Assembly: GCA_041946965.1 (NCBI GenBank)
Contig: JBHGBM010000004.1
Coordinates: forward strand, 43,591 to 107,590
Source of the DNA: JBHGBM01 sp041946965
Lineage (GTDB): Bacteria; Acidobacteriota; Terriglobia; Bryobacterales; Bryobacteraceae
DNA: 64,000 bases
Direction: 5' to 3'
Shown: piece after piece, positions 7,588 through 16,447 of the stretch
Layout of the letters: every line of letters starts with the position of its first letter
Numbering within the stretch: position 1 is the first letter of the stretch
Position numbers and translations under genes: made by a program
The notes under the pieces: model-generated
What the model saw: the letters and a program-made list of their open reading frames with translations, nothing else
What the model was told of the DNA's origin: nothing
Databases searched by the model: none

Positions 7588-8610
7588 CTACCTATTGGGC
7601 CCCTGTAGAGCTTGGGCCAAGAAGCGGCACAACGCCAGCCCATCCCACCACTTGAACGGGAACTGGCCGGTGGTGTAATGGCCGCAGGGCAGGTTGACCA
7701 CCCGGTGGGGGACGCCTCTGTCGCGAAACGCCTCCACCACCTGGCGCGAGAATTCCGGCAGGAAGGTGGTGTCGTGGGTCGCCCACACCAGCAGGGTCTT
7801 TACGTCGCGTCCCACCATGCGGTTGAAGTACGCAGCCGGGCTGATCGGCGCCCAGTAACGCCGCAACTCCTCGCGGGTCAACACACCGTCGAATCCCTGC
7901 TGGACATGGCGGGTGGAAAGCCCCGTCCAGACCACGTCTCCAAACCAGGTGGAGACGTGGTTGAGCGCCTGGGCACGGATGCGCGGGTCGTGCGCGGTGG
8001 TGATGAACGCGATGCACGACCCCAGGCTGGTTCCGAGAATCCCCAGGCGGCGGTAGCCGCGCCGTTCCAGCCAGTCGAGGCAGGCGCGTGCGTCCACCAC
8101 GGACTGCCGGCAGGCGTGTATGGTGCGCCCCACGTTGCTTGAGACGTGGTAATCGGCGCGTTCCAACTCCGCCGGCATGCGCCGCCCATGATAGGCCAGG
8201 TTCATGCGAAGGGCGGTCAAGCCGAAGCGATTGAGCAGCTTACACAACCCTATATGGCCGTCCTCGCCGGCATTCCACTGCGGCAGCACGACCACCGCAC
8301 GGTCCCCCGCGGCGGGGAAAAACCGGGCGTGTACGGTGTTGTTTTCGGGAAAAGGTGTCGAGAGGGGGCTCTGGAACGTGAGGCATTCGCCCGAGAGCCG
8401 GAACTCGGCCGGCGTCCGGTAGGCATAGAATGCGTCGCTGTGGCTTGCCAGTTCGCTCGAGATCGCTTCCAAACGGCGCCGCGGGTCGCCGCCCGCCCCC
8501 GAGTCGAGCCATTCCAGACCCCATTCGAACGGCCGCACCTTGCGATTCGAGTCCCGGCTGGCCAACTTCCGCTCCCAGCGGTCCATCCACCGGGCATATA
8601 GTCCGGGCAT
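7588..8610 (-). CDS. alpha/beta hydrolase family protein
   Basis: 340 residues without an evident signal peptide. The alpha/beta hydrolase core (about 90-335) has an oxyanion strand VVVLPQWNAGEDGH, nucleophile elbow G-T-S-L-G (GxSxG), a probable acid Asp in WATHDTTFLP and the catalytic His in LPCGHYTTGQFP. Substrate unknown; it resembles large uncharacterised hydrolases rather than a named esterase. It has no operon partner. A strong intrinsic terminator lies just 24 nt upstream of its start on the same strand, so its expression may be attenuated or it may have its own promoter at about 8625. Confidence 0.8.
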   Translation of the reverse strand: MPGLYARWMDRWERKLASRDSNRKVRPFEWGLEWLDSGAGGDPRRRLEAISSELASHSDAFYAYRTPAEFRLSGECLTFQSPLSTPFPENNTVHARFFPAAGDRAVVVLPQWNAGEDGHIGLCKLLNRFGLTALRMNLAYHGRRMPAELERADYHVSSNVGRTIHACRQSVVDARACLDWLERRGYRRLGILGTSLGSCIAFITTAHDPRIRAQALNHVSTWFGDVVWTGLSTRHVQQGFDGVLTREELRRYWAPISPAAYFNRMVGRDVKTLLVWATHDTTFLPEFSRQVVEAFRDRGVPHRVVNLPCGHYTTGQFPFKWWDGLALCRFLAQALQGPNR

Positions 8611-8633
8611 CGTCAGAGAGCAGCCAGTTTAAC

Positions 8634-8675
8634 AAAAAAGCCCCGCTCCGGTCAGATGGGAACCGGAGCGGGGCT
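8634..8675 (-). terminator. strong intrinsic terminator with no gene upstream
   Basis: A perfect 13-bp stem (GCCCCGCTCCGGT with its complement, 9-nt loop) is followed on the minus strand by six T residues, a textbook Rho-independent terminator. The next gene upstream on this strand is absent because the neighbour at 8850 is on the plus strand. It therefore ends either a short RNA made from 8680-8860 or the leader of the hydrolase gene. Confidence 0.75.
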
Positions 8676-8849
8676 GATCTAAGCCCAGACGAGGCAACGC
8701 ACCAAAGCTCGAAAAACTCTAAACCCCGGTTATAGGAAAAGCACGTGGCGTTCCAGCCGCAACCCGTTGATTTTGGGGAGTCGTTCACACCGCATATACG
8801 GTTTTCGGAAGGACTCGCTCCCGAATTGTGGAAGCCGGGGTTTACAATT
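8676..8849. other. intergenic region with long-range inverted repeat
   Basis: No gene. TAAACCCCGG at 8720-8729 has an exact inverted copy at 8835-8844. On the minus strand a TATAAC hexamer lies near 8729-8734, which with the terminator downstream would define a transcript of about 90 nt. On the plus strand TACAAT at 8843-8848 is a possible -10 for the transporter gene. Confidence 0.35.
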
Positions 8850-10040
8850 GTGTTATTGACGCAAACCAAAACAGGAGTGCGCACCTCCGTTTCCACGGGT
8901 ACCGTGCTCGCGGGGTTCTTCCTTTCGGGGTTCCTGTTTGCGTTCCCCGGGGCCATTCTTCCGGCCTGGGGGGCCCACCGGGATCCACCCGCTTTTTTAA
9001 CCGTCGGGAACTACTTCCTTTGTCTTGCCGCGGGGATGGTTCTGGCCGGGTGGATCTTTCAGCGCCTCCTCCGATGGGGCGTTCCGGTCCTGCTGGGGAC
9101 CGCCTCCCTGCTCGGCTGCGGGGCGCTGCTGTACCTTGCGGCGGTCAGTCCGCCGGCCGCGGCGGCATGGCGCATGCCCGGTCTCGCGGTCCTGGGCCTG
9201 GCCGGGGGGCTGCTGACCACCGGCCTGTTTCACGGCGCCTCGGCCGGCTACCACGACGATCCGGCCCGCAGCGTCATCGTGGGCGGACTCCTCTACGGAC
9301 TTGGCTGCCTGGCGGCCACCCTGGCCGTGGCCGGGACGTTCTACGCCTATACCGTCCCCAGCATGCTGATTCTGATGGCCGCGGTTCCTGGGCTCTACGC
9401 GGGCGTGTTCTTTAGAGCGCAGATCCCCGCAGCCGACCCGGCCGGCCAGCCCAGCCTCAGGCAGGCGCTGCGCGACTTCCGCAGCCCCGGCGCGGTACTG
9501 TTCGCCCTACTGCTATTTTTCCAGTTCGGCAACGAGTGGGCGCTGGCCGGATGGCTGCCCCTGTTCGTCATACGGCGCCTGGGGGCCAGTCCCAAGGTGG
9601 CCCTCACCATACTCGCCCTGTACTGGCTGGCCCTGCTGGTGGGCCGAGGCGTGGCAGTGTACCTGCTGCCGCGCGTGCGCCACGGCCGGATACTGGTGCA
9701 AAGCGTCCTGGCGGCCATCTTCGGGGTCCTGCTGCTCTATTCCACCAACAACGCGTTCGGCGCGGGCGTGGGTGCCGTGGTGGTGGGGTGTGGTTTCGCG
9801 GCCATATATCCGCTGGTCGCGGAGAAGATCGGCCGGCGGTTCCCCTATTTCCACCCCGCGTTTTTCAGCGGCATCTTCACGCTGGCGGGCCTTGGCGGAC
9901 TGCTGGCCCCGGCCACTCTGGGCTACTACGCCCACTTCGCCGGAATCGGGGTGGTGATGGCGTTGCCCGCGCTCGGCACCTGGATGGTACTGGCATTGCT
10001 GCTCCTCATATGGCTCGAAACCAGGCTCAGCGGGCAGTGA
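8850..10040 (+). CDS. MFS-type membrane transporter
   Basis: About 396 residues, almost entirely hydrophobic, with about 12 predicted transmembrane helices and the glucose/proton-symporter-like opening TGTVLAGFFLSGFLFAFPGAILPAW. Helix breaks and short basic loops (LPRVRHGR, EKIGRRFPYF) fit the major facilitator superfamily. Substrate not recognisable. The start is uncertain: GTG 8850, TTG 8856 and GTG 8877 are all in frame, and the open frame continues further upstream without membrane character. Ends 1 nt before dacB, so probably co-transcribed with it. Confidence 0.8.
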   Translation: MLLTQTKTGVRTSVSTGTVLAGFFLSGFLFAFPGAILPAWGAHRDPPAFLTVGNYFLCLAAGMVLAGWIFQRLLRWGVPVLLGTASLLGCGALLYLAAVSPPAAAAWRMPGLAVLGLAGGLLTTGLFHGASAGYHDDPARSVIVGGLLYGLGCLAATLAVAGTFYAYTVPSMLILMAAVPGLYAGVFFRAQIPAADPAGQPSLRQALRDFRSPGAVLFALLLFFQFGNEWALAGWLPLFVIRRLGASPKVALTILALYWLALLVGRGVAVYLLPRVRHGRILVQSVLAAIFGVLLLYSTNNAFGAGVGAVVVGCGFAAIYPLVAEKIGRRFPYFHPAFFSGIFTLAGLGGLLAPATLGYYAHFAGIGVVMALPALGTWMVLALLLLIWLETRLSGQ

Positions 10041-10041
10041 C

Positions 10042-11490
10042 ATGAGAACTCTGGCCCTTCTTTTGGCCGCCGCTTGGGCGCTCGCCGCCGCGGACCTGCC
10101 CGAACGCATCCGCGAGACCATCGGCGCTTCGCCGGTGGCGCGCACCGCGTTCTGGGGCGTCCGGATCGTGGAGGTGGAAAGCGGAAGCACCCTATGCGAC
10201 CTCAACTCGAGCCATTTTTTTGTTCCGGCGTCGAACACCAAGCTGTTCACCACGGCCCTGGGCCTGGCGCGCCTGGGTCCGGACCACCGCTTCCGCACCA
10301 CGGTTCTGGGGGGAGCCGCGCCGGACGCCCGCGGAGCCGTCCCCTGGCTGCGCCTGGTGGGCGGCGGCGACCCCAACCTCTCCGCCCGCGCCATCCCCTA
10401 CCGCCCCGGGCCTGTCGCCGGCGACCCGCTCCAGGCTATCGAAGACCTGGCGGACCAGATCGCCGCCAAAGGCGTGCGCCGCGTGGATGGAGACATCACC
10501 GGGGACGACACCGCCTACGTCTGGGAACCCTTCCCGGACGGCTGGTCGGTGGACGACCCGGTGTGGGAGTACGGCGCGCCCGTCAGCGCCCTCACCCTCA
10601 ACGACAACGCCTTCAGCCTCACCATACGGCCCGGCGCGCGCGAGGGCGGCCTCGCCGCGCTGGAGCTGGCGCCGCCCGTCCCCTTCTACTTGATCGACAA
10701 CCGCGTCGTCACCGCGGGCTCGCGGCGCCGCATCCGCATCGACCGCGAGCCCGGCGGCCGCCAACTGCGCCTCTGGGGCGTTATCCCGCGCAACGATCGG
10801 GGTGAAACCACGCTGCTCGGCATCGACGACCCGGCCCTGTACGCCGCCCGGGCGCTGGCGGACGCGCTCGCCCGCCGCGGCGTGGCGGTGAAAGGCCGCC
10901 CCGTTGCCGCCCACCTCTACCCCGACGAGGACCCCGGTCCGCCTCCCGCGGGCGTGGAACTCGCCCGCCGCGAATCGGCCCCATTGATCGAGGACCTGCG
11001 CATCACCGGTAAAGTCAGCCAGAACCTGCACGCCGAACTGATCCTGCGCGCCGTGGCCCGGGAGCGCAGCGGCATCGGCTCACGCCAGGCCGGGCTCGAA
11101 GAGATGGAGGTGTTCCTCGACGAAGCCGGCGTGCCGCGCGACTCCTACAGTCTGAGAGACGGCTCCGGGCTTTCGCGCCTCAACCTGGTCAGCCCGGCCG
11201 CCGTAACCGGCCTGCTGCGCTTCATGCACGGTTCCGCGAGCCGTGACCACTGGCTCAGCCTGCTGCCCATCGCCGGGCGGGACGGCACCCTCGAGCACCG
11301 CCTGCGCGGCGCTGAAGCCGGACGCATCCGGGCCAAGACCGGCACGCTCTCCCACGTCAGCGCCCTCTCCGGCTACGCCGACACGCGCTCCGGGCGGCTG
11401 GCCTTCTCCATCCTGGTCAACAACTACAACGGCAGCGCTTCGGAAATCCGCGCGGTAATTGATAAAATCTGTTCATTGATGCTGGAGTGA
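10042..11490 (+). CDS. dacB: D-alanyl-D-alanine carboxypeptidase/endopeptidase, PBP4 type
   Basis: 482-residue periplasmic S13 peptidase that trims and cleaves peptidoglycan cross-links. It has a signal peptide (about 1-17, cut at ALAAA), the SxxK nucleophile motif S64-N-T-K67, the second active-site segment DGSGLSRLN near residue 373, and K-T-G (RAKTGTLSHVS) near 433. Length matches E. coli PBP4 (477). The large insertion between SxxK and SxN typical of class C PBPs is present. It follows the transporter by 1 nt and precedes an FmdB-type zinc ribbon gene by 3 nt. Confidence 0.94.
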   Translation: MRTLALLLAAAWALAAADLPERIRETIGASPVARTAFWGVRIVEVESGSTLCDLNSSHFFVPASNTKLFTTALGLARLGPDHRFRTTVLGGAAPDARGAVPWLRLVGGGDPNLSARAIPYRPGPVAGDPLQAIEDLADQIAAKGVRRVDGDITGDDTAYVWEPFPDGWSVDDPVWEYGAPVSALTLNDNAFSLTIRPGAREGGLAALELAPPVPFYLIDNRVVTAGSRRRIRIDREPGGRQLRLWGVIPRNDRGETTLLGIDDPALYAARALADALARRGVAVKGRPVAAHLYPDEDPGPPPAGVELARRESAPLIEDLRITGKVSQNLHAELILRAVARERSGIGSRQAGLEEMEVFLDEAGVPRDSYSLRDGSGLSRLNLVSPAAVTGLLRFMHGSASRDHWLSLLPIAGRDGTLEHRLRGAEAGRIRAKTGTLSHVSALSGYADTRSGRLAFSILVNNYNGSASEIRAVIDKICSLMLE

Positions 11491-11493
11491 TGC

Positions 11494-11724
11494 ATGCCGA
11501 TTTTTGAATACAGTTGCCAGGATTGCGGGACCCGTTTCGAAAAGCTCGTGCGCCGGCCAGAGGAGGAGATCGCCTGCCCCTCGTGCGGAAAGACGCACTT
11601 GCGCAAGGAACTGTCGGTTTTCGCCGCCCACGCCAACGGCAGGAGCAGGAAATCCGGCGTCCCGGTGTGCCCCTCATCCGGAGCGCCCTGCCATAACCCC
11701 GGGGGCTGCGGGTTCGGCGGTTAA
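11494..11724 (+). CDS. FmdB-family zinc-ribbon protein
   Basis: 76 residues starting MPIFEYSCQDCGTRFE, the conserved FmdB/CxxC_CXXC_SSSS opening, with two CxxC pairs (C-Q-D-C, C-P-S-C) forming a zinc ribbon. The C-terminus has further cysteines (CPSSGAPCHNPGGCGFGG). Family members are small putative regulators of unknown target. It follows dacB by 3 nt. Confidence 0.9.
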   Translation: MPIFEYSCQDCGTRFEKLVRRPEEEIACPSCGKTHLRKELSVFAAHANGRSRKSGVPVCPSSGAPCHNPGGCGFGG

Positions 11725-11784
11725 GCCCCTCACTTTTTGCGAACATCCCGGCGACCGGATCCGTTACTTTCCTTGAGAAGCGCC

Positions 11785-14226
11785 ATGGAAACCTTGATCC
11801 GGGACATCCGGTATGCCCTGCGTACCATGGCGAAAAGCCCCGGGTTCGCCGCGGTCGCCATCATTTCCCTTGCGCTCGGCATCGGCGCCAACACCACCAT
11901 CTACAGTTGGGTGAAGTCCATCCTGCTCCGGCCCCTGCCGGGCGTGAGGGACGTCGATCGGCTGGTCATGTTGATCGAACGGAGCCGCGCGGGCGTTTTC
12001 AACAGCACTTCCTATCCGGATCTCGCCGACTTCCGCGAGGCGGTTTCCTCCAAAGCCGACCTGGCCACCTACAGCATGCAGACGGTGGGGCTGAATTCCG
12101 GGGGCCGGACCGATCGCGCGTGGTCCGAATCGGTTTCCGCCAACTACTTCACGGTGCTCGGTGTGCAACCGGTGCTTGGCCGCGGCTTCCTGCCCGAGGA
12201 GGACCTCAAACCGGGGGGCGCCCCGGTGGTTGTGCTCAGCCACCATATCTGGGTGAACCGCTTCCGTTCCGACCCGCACATCATCGGCAAGACCGTCATC
12301 TTGAACAGCCGCTCCTTCACCGTCGCCGGGGTGGCTCCGGAGGAGTTTCATGGTTCCTTCGTGGGCTTGTCCACAGACCTGTGGACCCCGGTCATGATGC
12401 ACGCCGCGCTGTTCGGCTCCCGGCCGGACCTGTTGAACCAGAGAGGCAATCACTGGCTGCTGGTGTTCGCCCGTCCGAAACCCGGCGTCAGCGTGAAACA
12501 GGCCGAGGACGCGCTGCGCGCCGCGGCCAACGAATTGGGCCGCCGGTATCCCGCGACCAACGCCGGCAGAACCCTCTCGCTCGTTCCCATTTGGAAGGCT
12601 CCTTTCGGCGCCACTTCCATCTTCCGCCCGGTACTGATGGTGCTTACTCTTGTGGTGGGGCTGGTGCTTCTGATCGCCTGCGCCAACGTGGCCAACCTCT
12701 TCCTGGCGCGCGCCCTGGGCCGGCGCAAGGAAATCGCCATCCGGCTTGCGGTCGGCGGGAACCGCCGCCGCCTCATCCGCCAGCTTCTGACGGAGAGCAT
12801 CCTCCTCGCGCTCATGGGCGGAGCCGCGGGGCTGGTGGTGGTCGAGTGGGCCACCCGCCTTCTCCGGACCCTGACGCCGCCGGCCAACCTCCCCGTCCAC
12901 ACGATCGTGGAGACCGACGCGAGCGTGCTGCTGTTCGCCCTGTTCATTTCGATCTTCACCGGATTGCTGTTCGGCCTGACGCCCGCGCTTCAGGCATCCA
13001 ATCCCAACCTGGTGACGACCCTGAAGGACGATGCCGTACGCCTGGGCGGCGCGCCGGGGCACGCGCGTACGCGCAGCGTCCTCGTGATCGGCCAGGTTGC
13101 GCTTTCGCTGGTTCTGCTGATCGGAGCCGCGCTGTTCGTGGAAGCACTCAACACGGCGAAAAGGATCGACCCCGGGTTCGATCCCAACCACGTGCTGGCG
13201 GCGAGGTTCGATCTTCAGCCGCTCAATTACTCGCAGGAACGGGGACGGGCTTTTCAGAAGGATCTGCTCGAACGCGTGCGGGCCATCCCGGGAATCGAAT
13301 CGGCGAGCTACATCCGCCGCCTCCCACTGGGCTTCACCGGTGGGACCTCCAGCGCCATGACCATCGGCGGCTACGTCCCCAAGCCCGACGAAGAGGTGGT
13401 CATCGACGTGAACTGGGCCGGTCCCGGCTATTTTCACACCATGCGCACCCCCATCTTGCGCGGACGCGATTTCGACGCATCCGACGAGATGGCGGCGCCG
13501 CGGCGCGTCGTGATCAACGAGGCCATGGCCCGCCGCTACTGGGCCGGGCGCGATCCCCTCGGAGGCAGGATTCGCTTCGGCGGCGTCGAGTGCCAGGTCA
13601 TCGGCGTGGCGAAGACCGGCAAGTACCACAGCCTCGGCGAAGAGCCGCTGCCGTATGTCTTTCTCCCCCTGCCGCAGTTCTATAAATCGGACGCGGTGCT
13701 GCTGGTCCGCGCCGCCGGCGATCCCCGCGCGTACGCCGCGCCGGTACGGGCGATTGTGCGCGCCATGGATCCGAGCCTGGCGCTGTTCGATGTGACCGCC
13801 CTGACCGATTACATGAGTGTCCCCCTGTTCCCCTCCCGGACGGCCGCGTCGTTTCTCGCGCTGCTGGGCCTTCTCGCCCTGGCGCTCGCCACCGTAGGGC
13901 TTTACAGCGTGATCGCCTACGCCGTCGCCCAGCGGACGCGCGAGATCGGCATCCGCGTGGCGCTCGGCGCGCAACGCCGGGACGTGCTCTCGCTGGTCGC
14001 CCGGCAGGGGCTCTTCCTGACCAGCGCGGGCGTCCTCCTGGGCCTGGCGGGAGCAACCGGCGCGACCCGCTTTGCGCGCAGCATGCTGTATGGCGTCAAT
14101 CCCGCCGACCCGTTGACCTATTTCGGGCTGGCGGCGGCGTTGTACCTCGCCGCAATGCTGGCCTGCGTGGTGCCCGCGTATCGCGCCGCGCACGTCGATC
14201 CGGTGGTGGCGCTGCGCCAGCAATAA
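11785..14226 (+). CDS. duplicated MacB/FtsX-type ABC permease without ATPase (ADOP)
   Basis: 813 residues built from two MacB_PCD + FtsX units: TM1 at about 20-42 (GFAAVAIISLALGIGANTT), a periplasmic domain (about 60-270), three helices (about 285-420), then a second unit with helices at about 435-455 and 690-805. The pattern matches the acidobacterial duplicated orphan permease family, abundant in Solibacter-like genomes. No ATP-binding partner is nearby. Role unknown; MacB relatives move peptides or lipoproteins. ATG 11785 (METLIRDIRYALR) is the conserved start; a longer in-frame upstream reading is unlikely. Confidence 0.93.
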   Translation: METLIRDIRYALRTMAKSPGFAAVAIISLALGIGANTTIYSWVKSILLRPLPGVRDVDRLVMLIERSRAGVFNSTSYPDLADFREAVSSKADLATYSMQTVGLNSGGRTDRAWSESVSANYFTVLGVQPVLGRGFLPEEDLKPGGAPVVVLSHHIWVNRFRSDPHIIGKTVILNSRSFTVAGVAPEEFHGSFVGLSTDLWTPVMMHAALFGSRPDLLNQRGNHWLLVFARPKPGVSVKQAEDALRAAANELGRRYPATNAGRTLSLVPIWKAPFGATSIFRPVLMVLTLVVGLVLLIACANVANLFLARALGRRKEIAIRLAVGGNRRRLIRQLLTESILLALMGGAAGLVVVEWATRLLRTLTPPANLPVHTIVETDASVLLFALFISIFTGLLFGLTPALQASNPNLVTTLKDDAVRLGGAPGHARTRSVLVIGQVALSLVLLIGAALFVEALNTAKRIDPGFDPNHVLAARFDLQPLNYSQERGRAFQKDLLERVRAIPGIESASYIRRLPLGFTGGTSSAMTIGGYVPKPDEEVVIDVNWAGPGYFHTMRTPILRGRDFDASDEMAAPRRVVINEAMARRYWAGRDPLGGRIRFGGVECQVIGVAKTGKYHSLGEEPLPYVFLPLPQFYKSDAVLLVRAAGDPRAYAAPVRAIVRAMDPSLALFDVTALTDYMSVPLFPSRTAASFLALLGLLALALATVGLYSVIAYAVAQRTREIGIRVALGAQRRDVLSLVARQGLFLTSAGVLLGLAGATGATRFARSMLYGVNPADPLTYFGLAAALYLAAMLACVVPAYRAAHVDPVVALRQQ

Positions 14227-14628
14227 TCAGGGCTGCGCCGGATAGACTTTCACGAAGCCCGGCTTGGATTTGATCTTGATGCCCGCCGAAGTGGAACCGG
14301 GCGGCAGGTTGGAATCCCTGCTCCGCTTCAGGGTCGCCTCCTCCGGCGTGGCAACCCTCTTTTGAACCTCCGCCTTTACGCCGGCGCCGGACGCCGGGCG
14401 GGCGTCGATGCGCTCAATTTCGCTCTTCGGGATGGCGGTGTTGGTGGTTTTCACGATCACCACCACGGCATTCTGGCTGAGCGCTTCGAAACGCGCCTCC
14501 ACCGGCCGCTTCCGGCCGGTTCTGTAAATGCGAAGCTCACTGCCCCGGTCGAGCTCGCGCACTTTCGCCCAAGGATCGTCCTGCGCGAAGGCGGCGGCGG
14601 CCGCCAATGCCAGAAATAGCTTCAGCAT
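14227..14628 (-). CDS. small secreted protein of unknown function
   Basis: 133 residues with a signal peptide (MLKLFLALAAAAAFAQ, cut after about 15). The mature part opens with a beta-rich segment (SELRIYRTGRKRPVEARFEAL, VVVIVKTTNTAIPKSEIERIDAR) that suggests a small SH3/Sm-like barrel, and ends in a Lys-rich disordered tail. Similar proteins are, as far as I recall, frequent in acidobacteria. Convergent with the permease (stops adjacent) and divergent from the membrane protein at 14696. Confidence 0.75.
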   Translation of the reverse strand: MLKLFLALAAAAAFAQDDPWAKVRELDRGSELRIYRTGRKRPVEARFEALSQNAVVVIVKTTNTAIPKSEIERIDARPASGAGVKAEVQKRVATPEEATLKRSRDSNLPPGSTSAGIKIKSKPGFVKVYPAQP

Positions 14629-14660
14629 GTCCCTGCTGCCACTGTAACAGGAGAATCAAC

Positions 14661-14689
14661 TTTACAACGCAAAGTGACTGGCCTATACT
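14661..14689 (+). promoter_or_regulatory. sigma-70 promoter of the membrane-protein/regulator pair
   Basis: TTTACA (-35, five of six), exact 17-nt spacer, TATACT (-10, five of six). The -10 ends 6 nt before ATG 14696, so the transcript should begin at or beside the start codon (leaderless). Confidence 0.65.
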
Positions 14690-14695
14690 CAAAAC

Positions 14696-15304
14696 ATGGC
14701 TACGCCCCTTCGCCGCGGCCTGCGCGACCCCATCCCGATTCAGACCCATGCCATGGACAACCTGCGCTACATCCGCGAGACCATGGAGCGCGCGGGTTCG
14801 TTCACCGCGGTGCCGGGCGTTGGCGGGATTGTGATCGGCTGCACGGCGGTGGCCGCGGCGCTGCTCGCGGCGGCGCAGGCGGGGCGTGACGGCTGGCTGC
14901 TGGTCTGGCTCGCCGAGGCCGCGTTGGCCTGTATCGTGGGGTTCGCCGGCGCGGCGCTGAAATCGCGCCGCGTGGGCCTGCCGCTGTTCTCCGGACCGGG
15001 CCGCAAGTTCCTGGTCGGCTTCTTCCCTCCGCTGGCGGTGGGCGCGCTGCTCACCCTGGCGCTTTACGGGGCGGGCAGCGCCGCGCTGCTGCCCGGGATG
15101 TGGTTGTTGCTTTACGGAGCCGGCATGCTCACCGGCGGCTCGGCCTCCGTGCGCGTGGTGCCGGTGATGGGACTTTCGTTCATGGCGCTGGGCGCCATCA
15201 CACTGTTCGCGCCGGCGGCGTGGGGCAACTGGCTTCTGGCCGCCGGGTTCGGCGGCCTGCACCTGGCCTTCGGCGCCATCATCACGGTGAAATACGGTGG
15301 CTAG
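14696..15304 (+). CDS. integral membrane protein of unknown function
   Basis: 202 residues with a hydrophilic N-terminus (about 1-40) and six to seven helices (about 43-60, 68-88, 110-127, 132-150, 154-174, 177-198). No motif that names a function. It overlaps the downstream winged-helix regulator by 8 nt, so the two are co-expressed; in acidobacteria such pairs recur and the regulator may control the membrane protein, an inference. Likely leaderless: a good -35/-10 pair ends 6 nt before the ATG. Confidence 0.8.
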   Translation: MATPLRRGLRDPIPIQTHAMDNLRYIRETMERAGSFTAVPGVGGIVIGCTAVAAALLAAAQAGRDGWLLVWLAEAALACIVGFAGAALKSRRVGLPLFSGPGRKFLVGFFPPLAVGALLTLALYGAGSAALLPGMWLLLYGAGMLTGGSASVRVVPVMGLSFMALGAITLFAPAAWGNWLLAAGFGGLHLAFGAIITVKYGG

Positions 15305-15659
15305 ACAGAATGCAATTCCAAAAGAGCCGGAGCGGCGGGCGCGCCTCGAGGAGATCGCGGCGGACTCCCCCAAGCTCGACCGGCTGATCCACGAGCGCCT
15401 GCGGCTCGGCATCGTCAGCGCGCTCGCGGTGAACGCCTCGCTGACCTTCAACGAGCTGAAGAAGCTGCTCGCAACCACGGACGGCAACCTCAGCGTACAC
15501 GCGCGCAAACTGGAGGAAGCGGGTTATATCGCCTGCACCAAGTCCTTCGAGAACCGCCTGCCCAAGACCGAATATCGTCTCAGCGCGGCCGGCCGCCGGG
15601 CGCTGGAGCGGTACCTGGACCACATGGAGGCCCTGGTGGAGGCCATGCGGGAACGATAG
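15297..15659 (+). CDS. winged helix-turn-helix transcriptional regulator
   Basis: 120 residues with one winged HTH (about 25-110): LRLGIVSALAVNASLTFNEL is helix 1-2, TTDGNLSVHARKLEEAGYI is the recognition helix, and the wing KSFENRLPKTEYRLSAAGRR follows. Best fit is the ArsR/MarR-like 'HTH_27' class with no metal-binding cysteines. GTG start at 15297 overlaps the upstream membrane-protein gene by 8 nt. uppS begins 10 nt after the stop, so this may be a three-gene unit. Confidence 0.87.
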   Translation: MARQNAIPKEPERRARLEEIAADSPKLDRLIHERLRLGIVSALAVNASLTFNELKKLLATTDGNLSVHARKLEEAGYIACTKSFENRLPKTEYRLSAAGRRALERYLDHMEALVEAMRER

Positions 15660-15669
15660 GTCTTTTTTT

Positions 15670-16398
15670 ATGCCCCAGAGCTTTATCAATCAAAGTACTT
15701 CCGGATTATTGCACGCGGCCATTATCATGGACGGCAACGGCCGCTGGGCGCAGTCCCGCGGCCTGCCGCGCATTGCCGGGCACCGCGCCGGCGCCGACGC
15801 CGCCCGCCGCGTGATCCGCGCCGCCCCCGGCCTCGGAATCGGCGTGCTTACGCTGTACGCCTTCTCCTCCGACAACTGGCGCCGCCCGCCCGACGAAGTC
15901 TCCGGGCTGATGGACCTGATGGGCCGTTACCTGGACGAGGAGACGCGCCGCTCGCTCGAAAACGGCGTGCGGCTCGAGTTCATCGGCCGCCGCGACCGCC
16001 TCTCCGGCGGCCTCGCCGGACGGATGGCGCACGCCGAACAGGCGACCGCCGCCGGAGGGCGGCTGCACCTCCGGGTGGCCATCGACTATTCCGCGCGCGA
16101 CAGCATCGCGCGCGCGGCCGCGCGTCTCGGAGGCAACGGCGGCGTCACCCGCGAATCCCTCGCCGTCGCGCTCGGCCCCGAAGTGGACCTGCTCATCCGC
16201 ACCGGCGGCGAGCAGCGCCTGAGCGACTTTCTGCTCTGGGAATGCGCCTACGCCGAACTGATCTTCTCCCGCCGCATGTGGCCCGATTTCGGCCCCGACG
16301 ACCTCGCCGCCGCGGTGCGCCAATTCCGCGCCCGCGAGCGCCGCTTCGGCGCCGTGCCGGTCCCCGCGCAGCCCCGCGCCGAAGCGTGGCTGGATTAG
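15670..16398 (+). CDS. uppS: isoprenyl (undecaprenyl) diphosphate synthase
   Basis: 242-residue cis-prenyltransferase making the C55 lipid carrier for peptidoglycan from farnesyl-PP and isopentenyl-PP. Catalytic Asp21 lies in IIMDGNGRWAQSRGLPR; other family blocks are LTLYAFSSDNWRRP, the RVAIDYSARDSI strand and RTGGEQRLSDFLLWECAYAEL near the C-terminus. Length is normal for the family. It has the usual cytoplasmic, membrane-associated character and no signal peptide. Confidence 0.95.
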   Translation: MPQSFINQSTSGLLHAAIIMDGNGRWAQSRGLPRIAGHRAGADAARRVIRAAPGLGIGVLTLYAFSSDNWRRPPDEVSGLMDLMGRYLDEETRRSLENGVRLEFIGRRDRLSGGLAGRMAHAEQATAAGGRLHLRVAIDYSARDSIARAAARLGGNGGVTRESLAVALGPEVDLLIRTGGEQRLSDFLLWECAYAELIFSRRMWPDFGPDDLAAAVRQFRARERRFGAVPVPAQPRAEAWLD

Positions 16399-16420
16399 GC
16401 TCGCAGCCGTTCCTCGTGCG

Positions 16421-16445
16421 AAGTGAGACTCGGAAAGTGAGACTC
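16421..16445 (+). repeat. two direct 11-bp repeats before a promoter
   Basis: AAGTGAGACTC occurs at 16421-16431 and 16435-16445, a 14-bp period. The second copy ends 2 bp before the putative -35 at 16448, the position expected of an activator- or repressor-binding pair. Confidence 0.35.
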
Positions 16446-16447
16446 CC

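Noticed and set aside
11764..14223. 819-codon minus-strand frame
   Set aside because: Antisense shadow of the duplicated permease, with no domain pattern.
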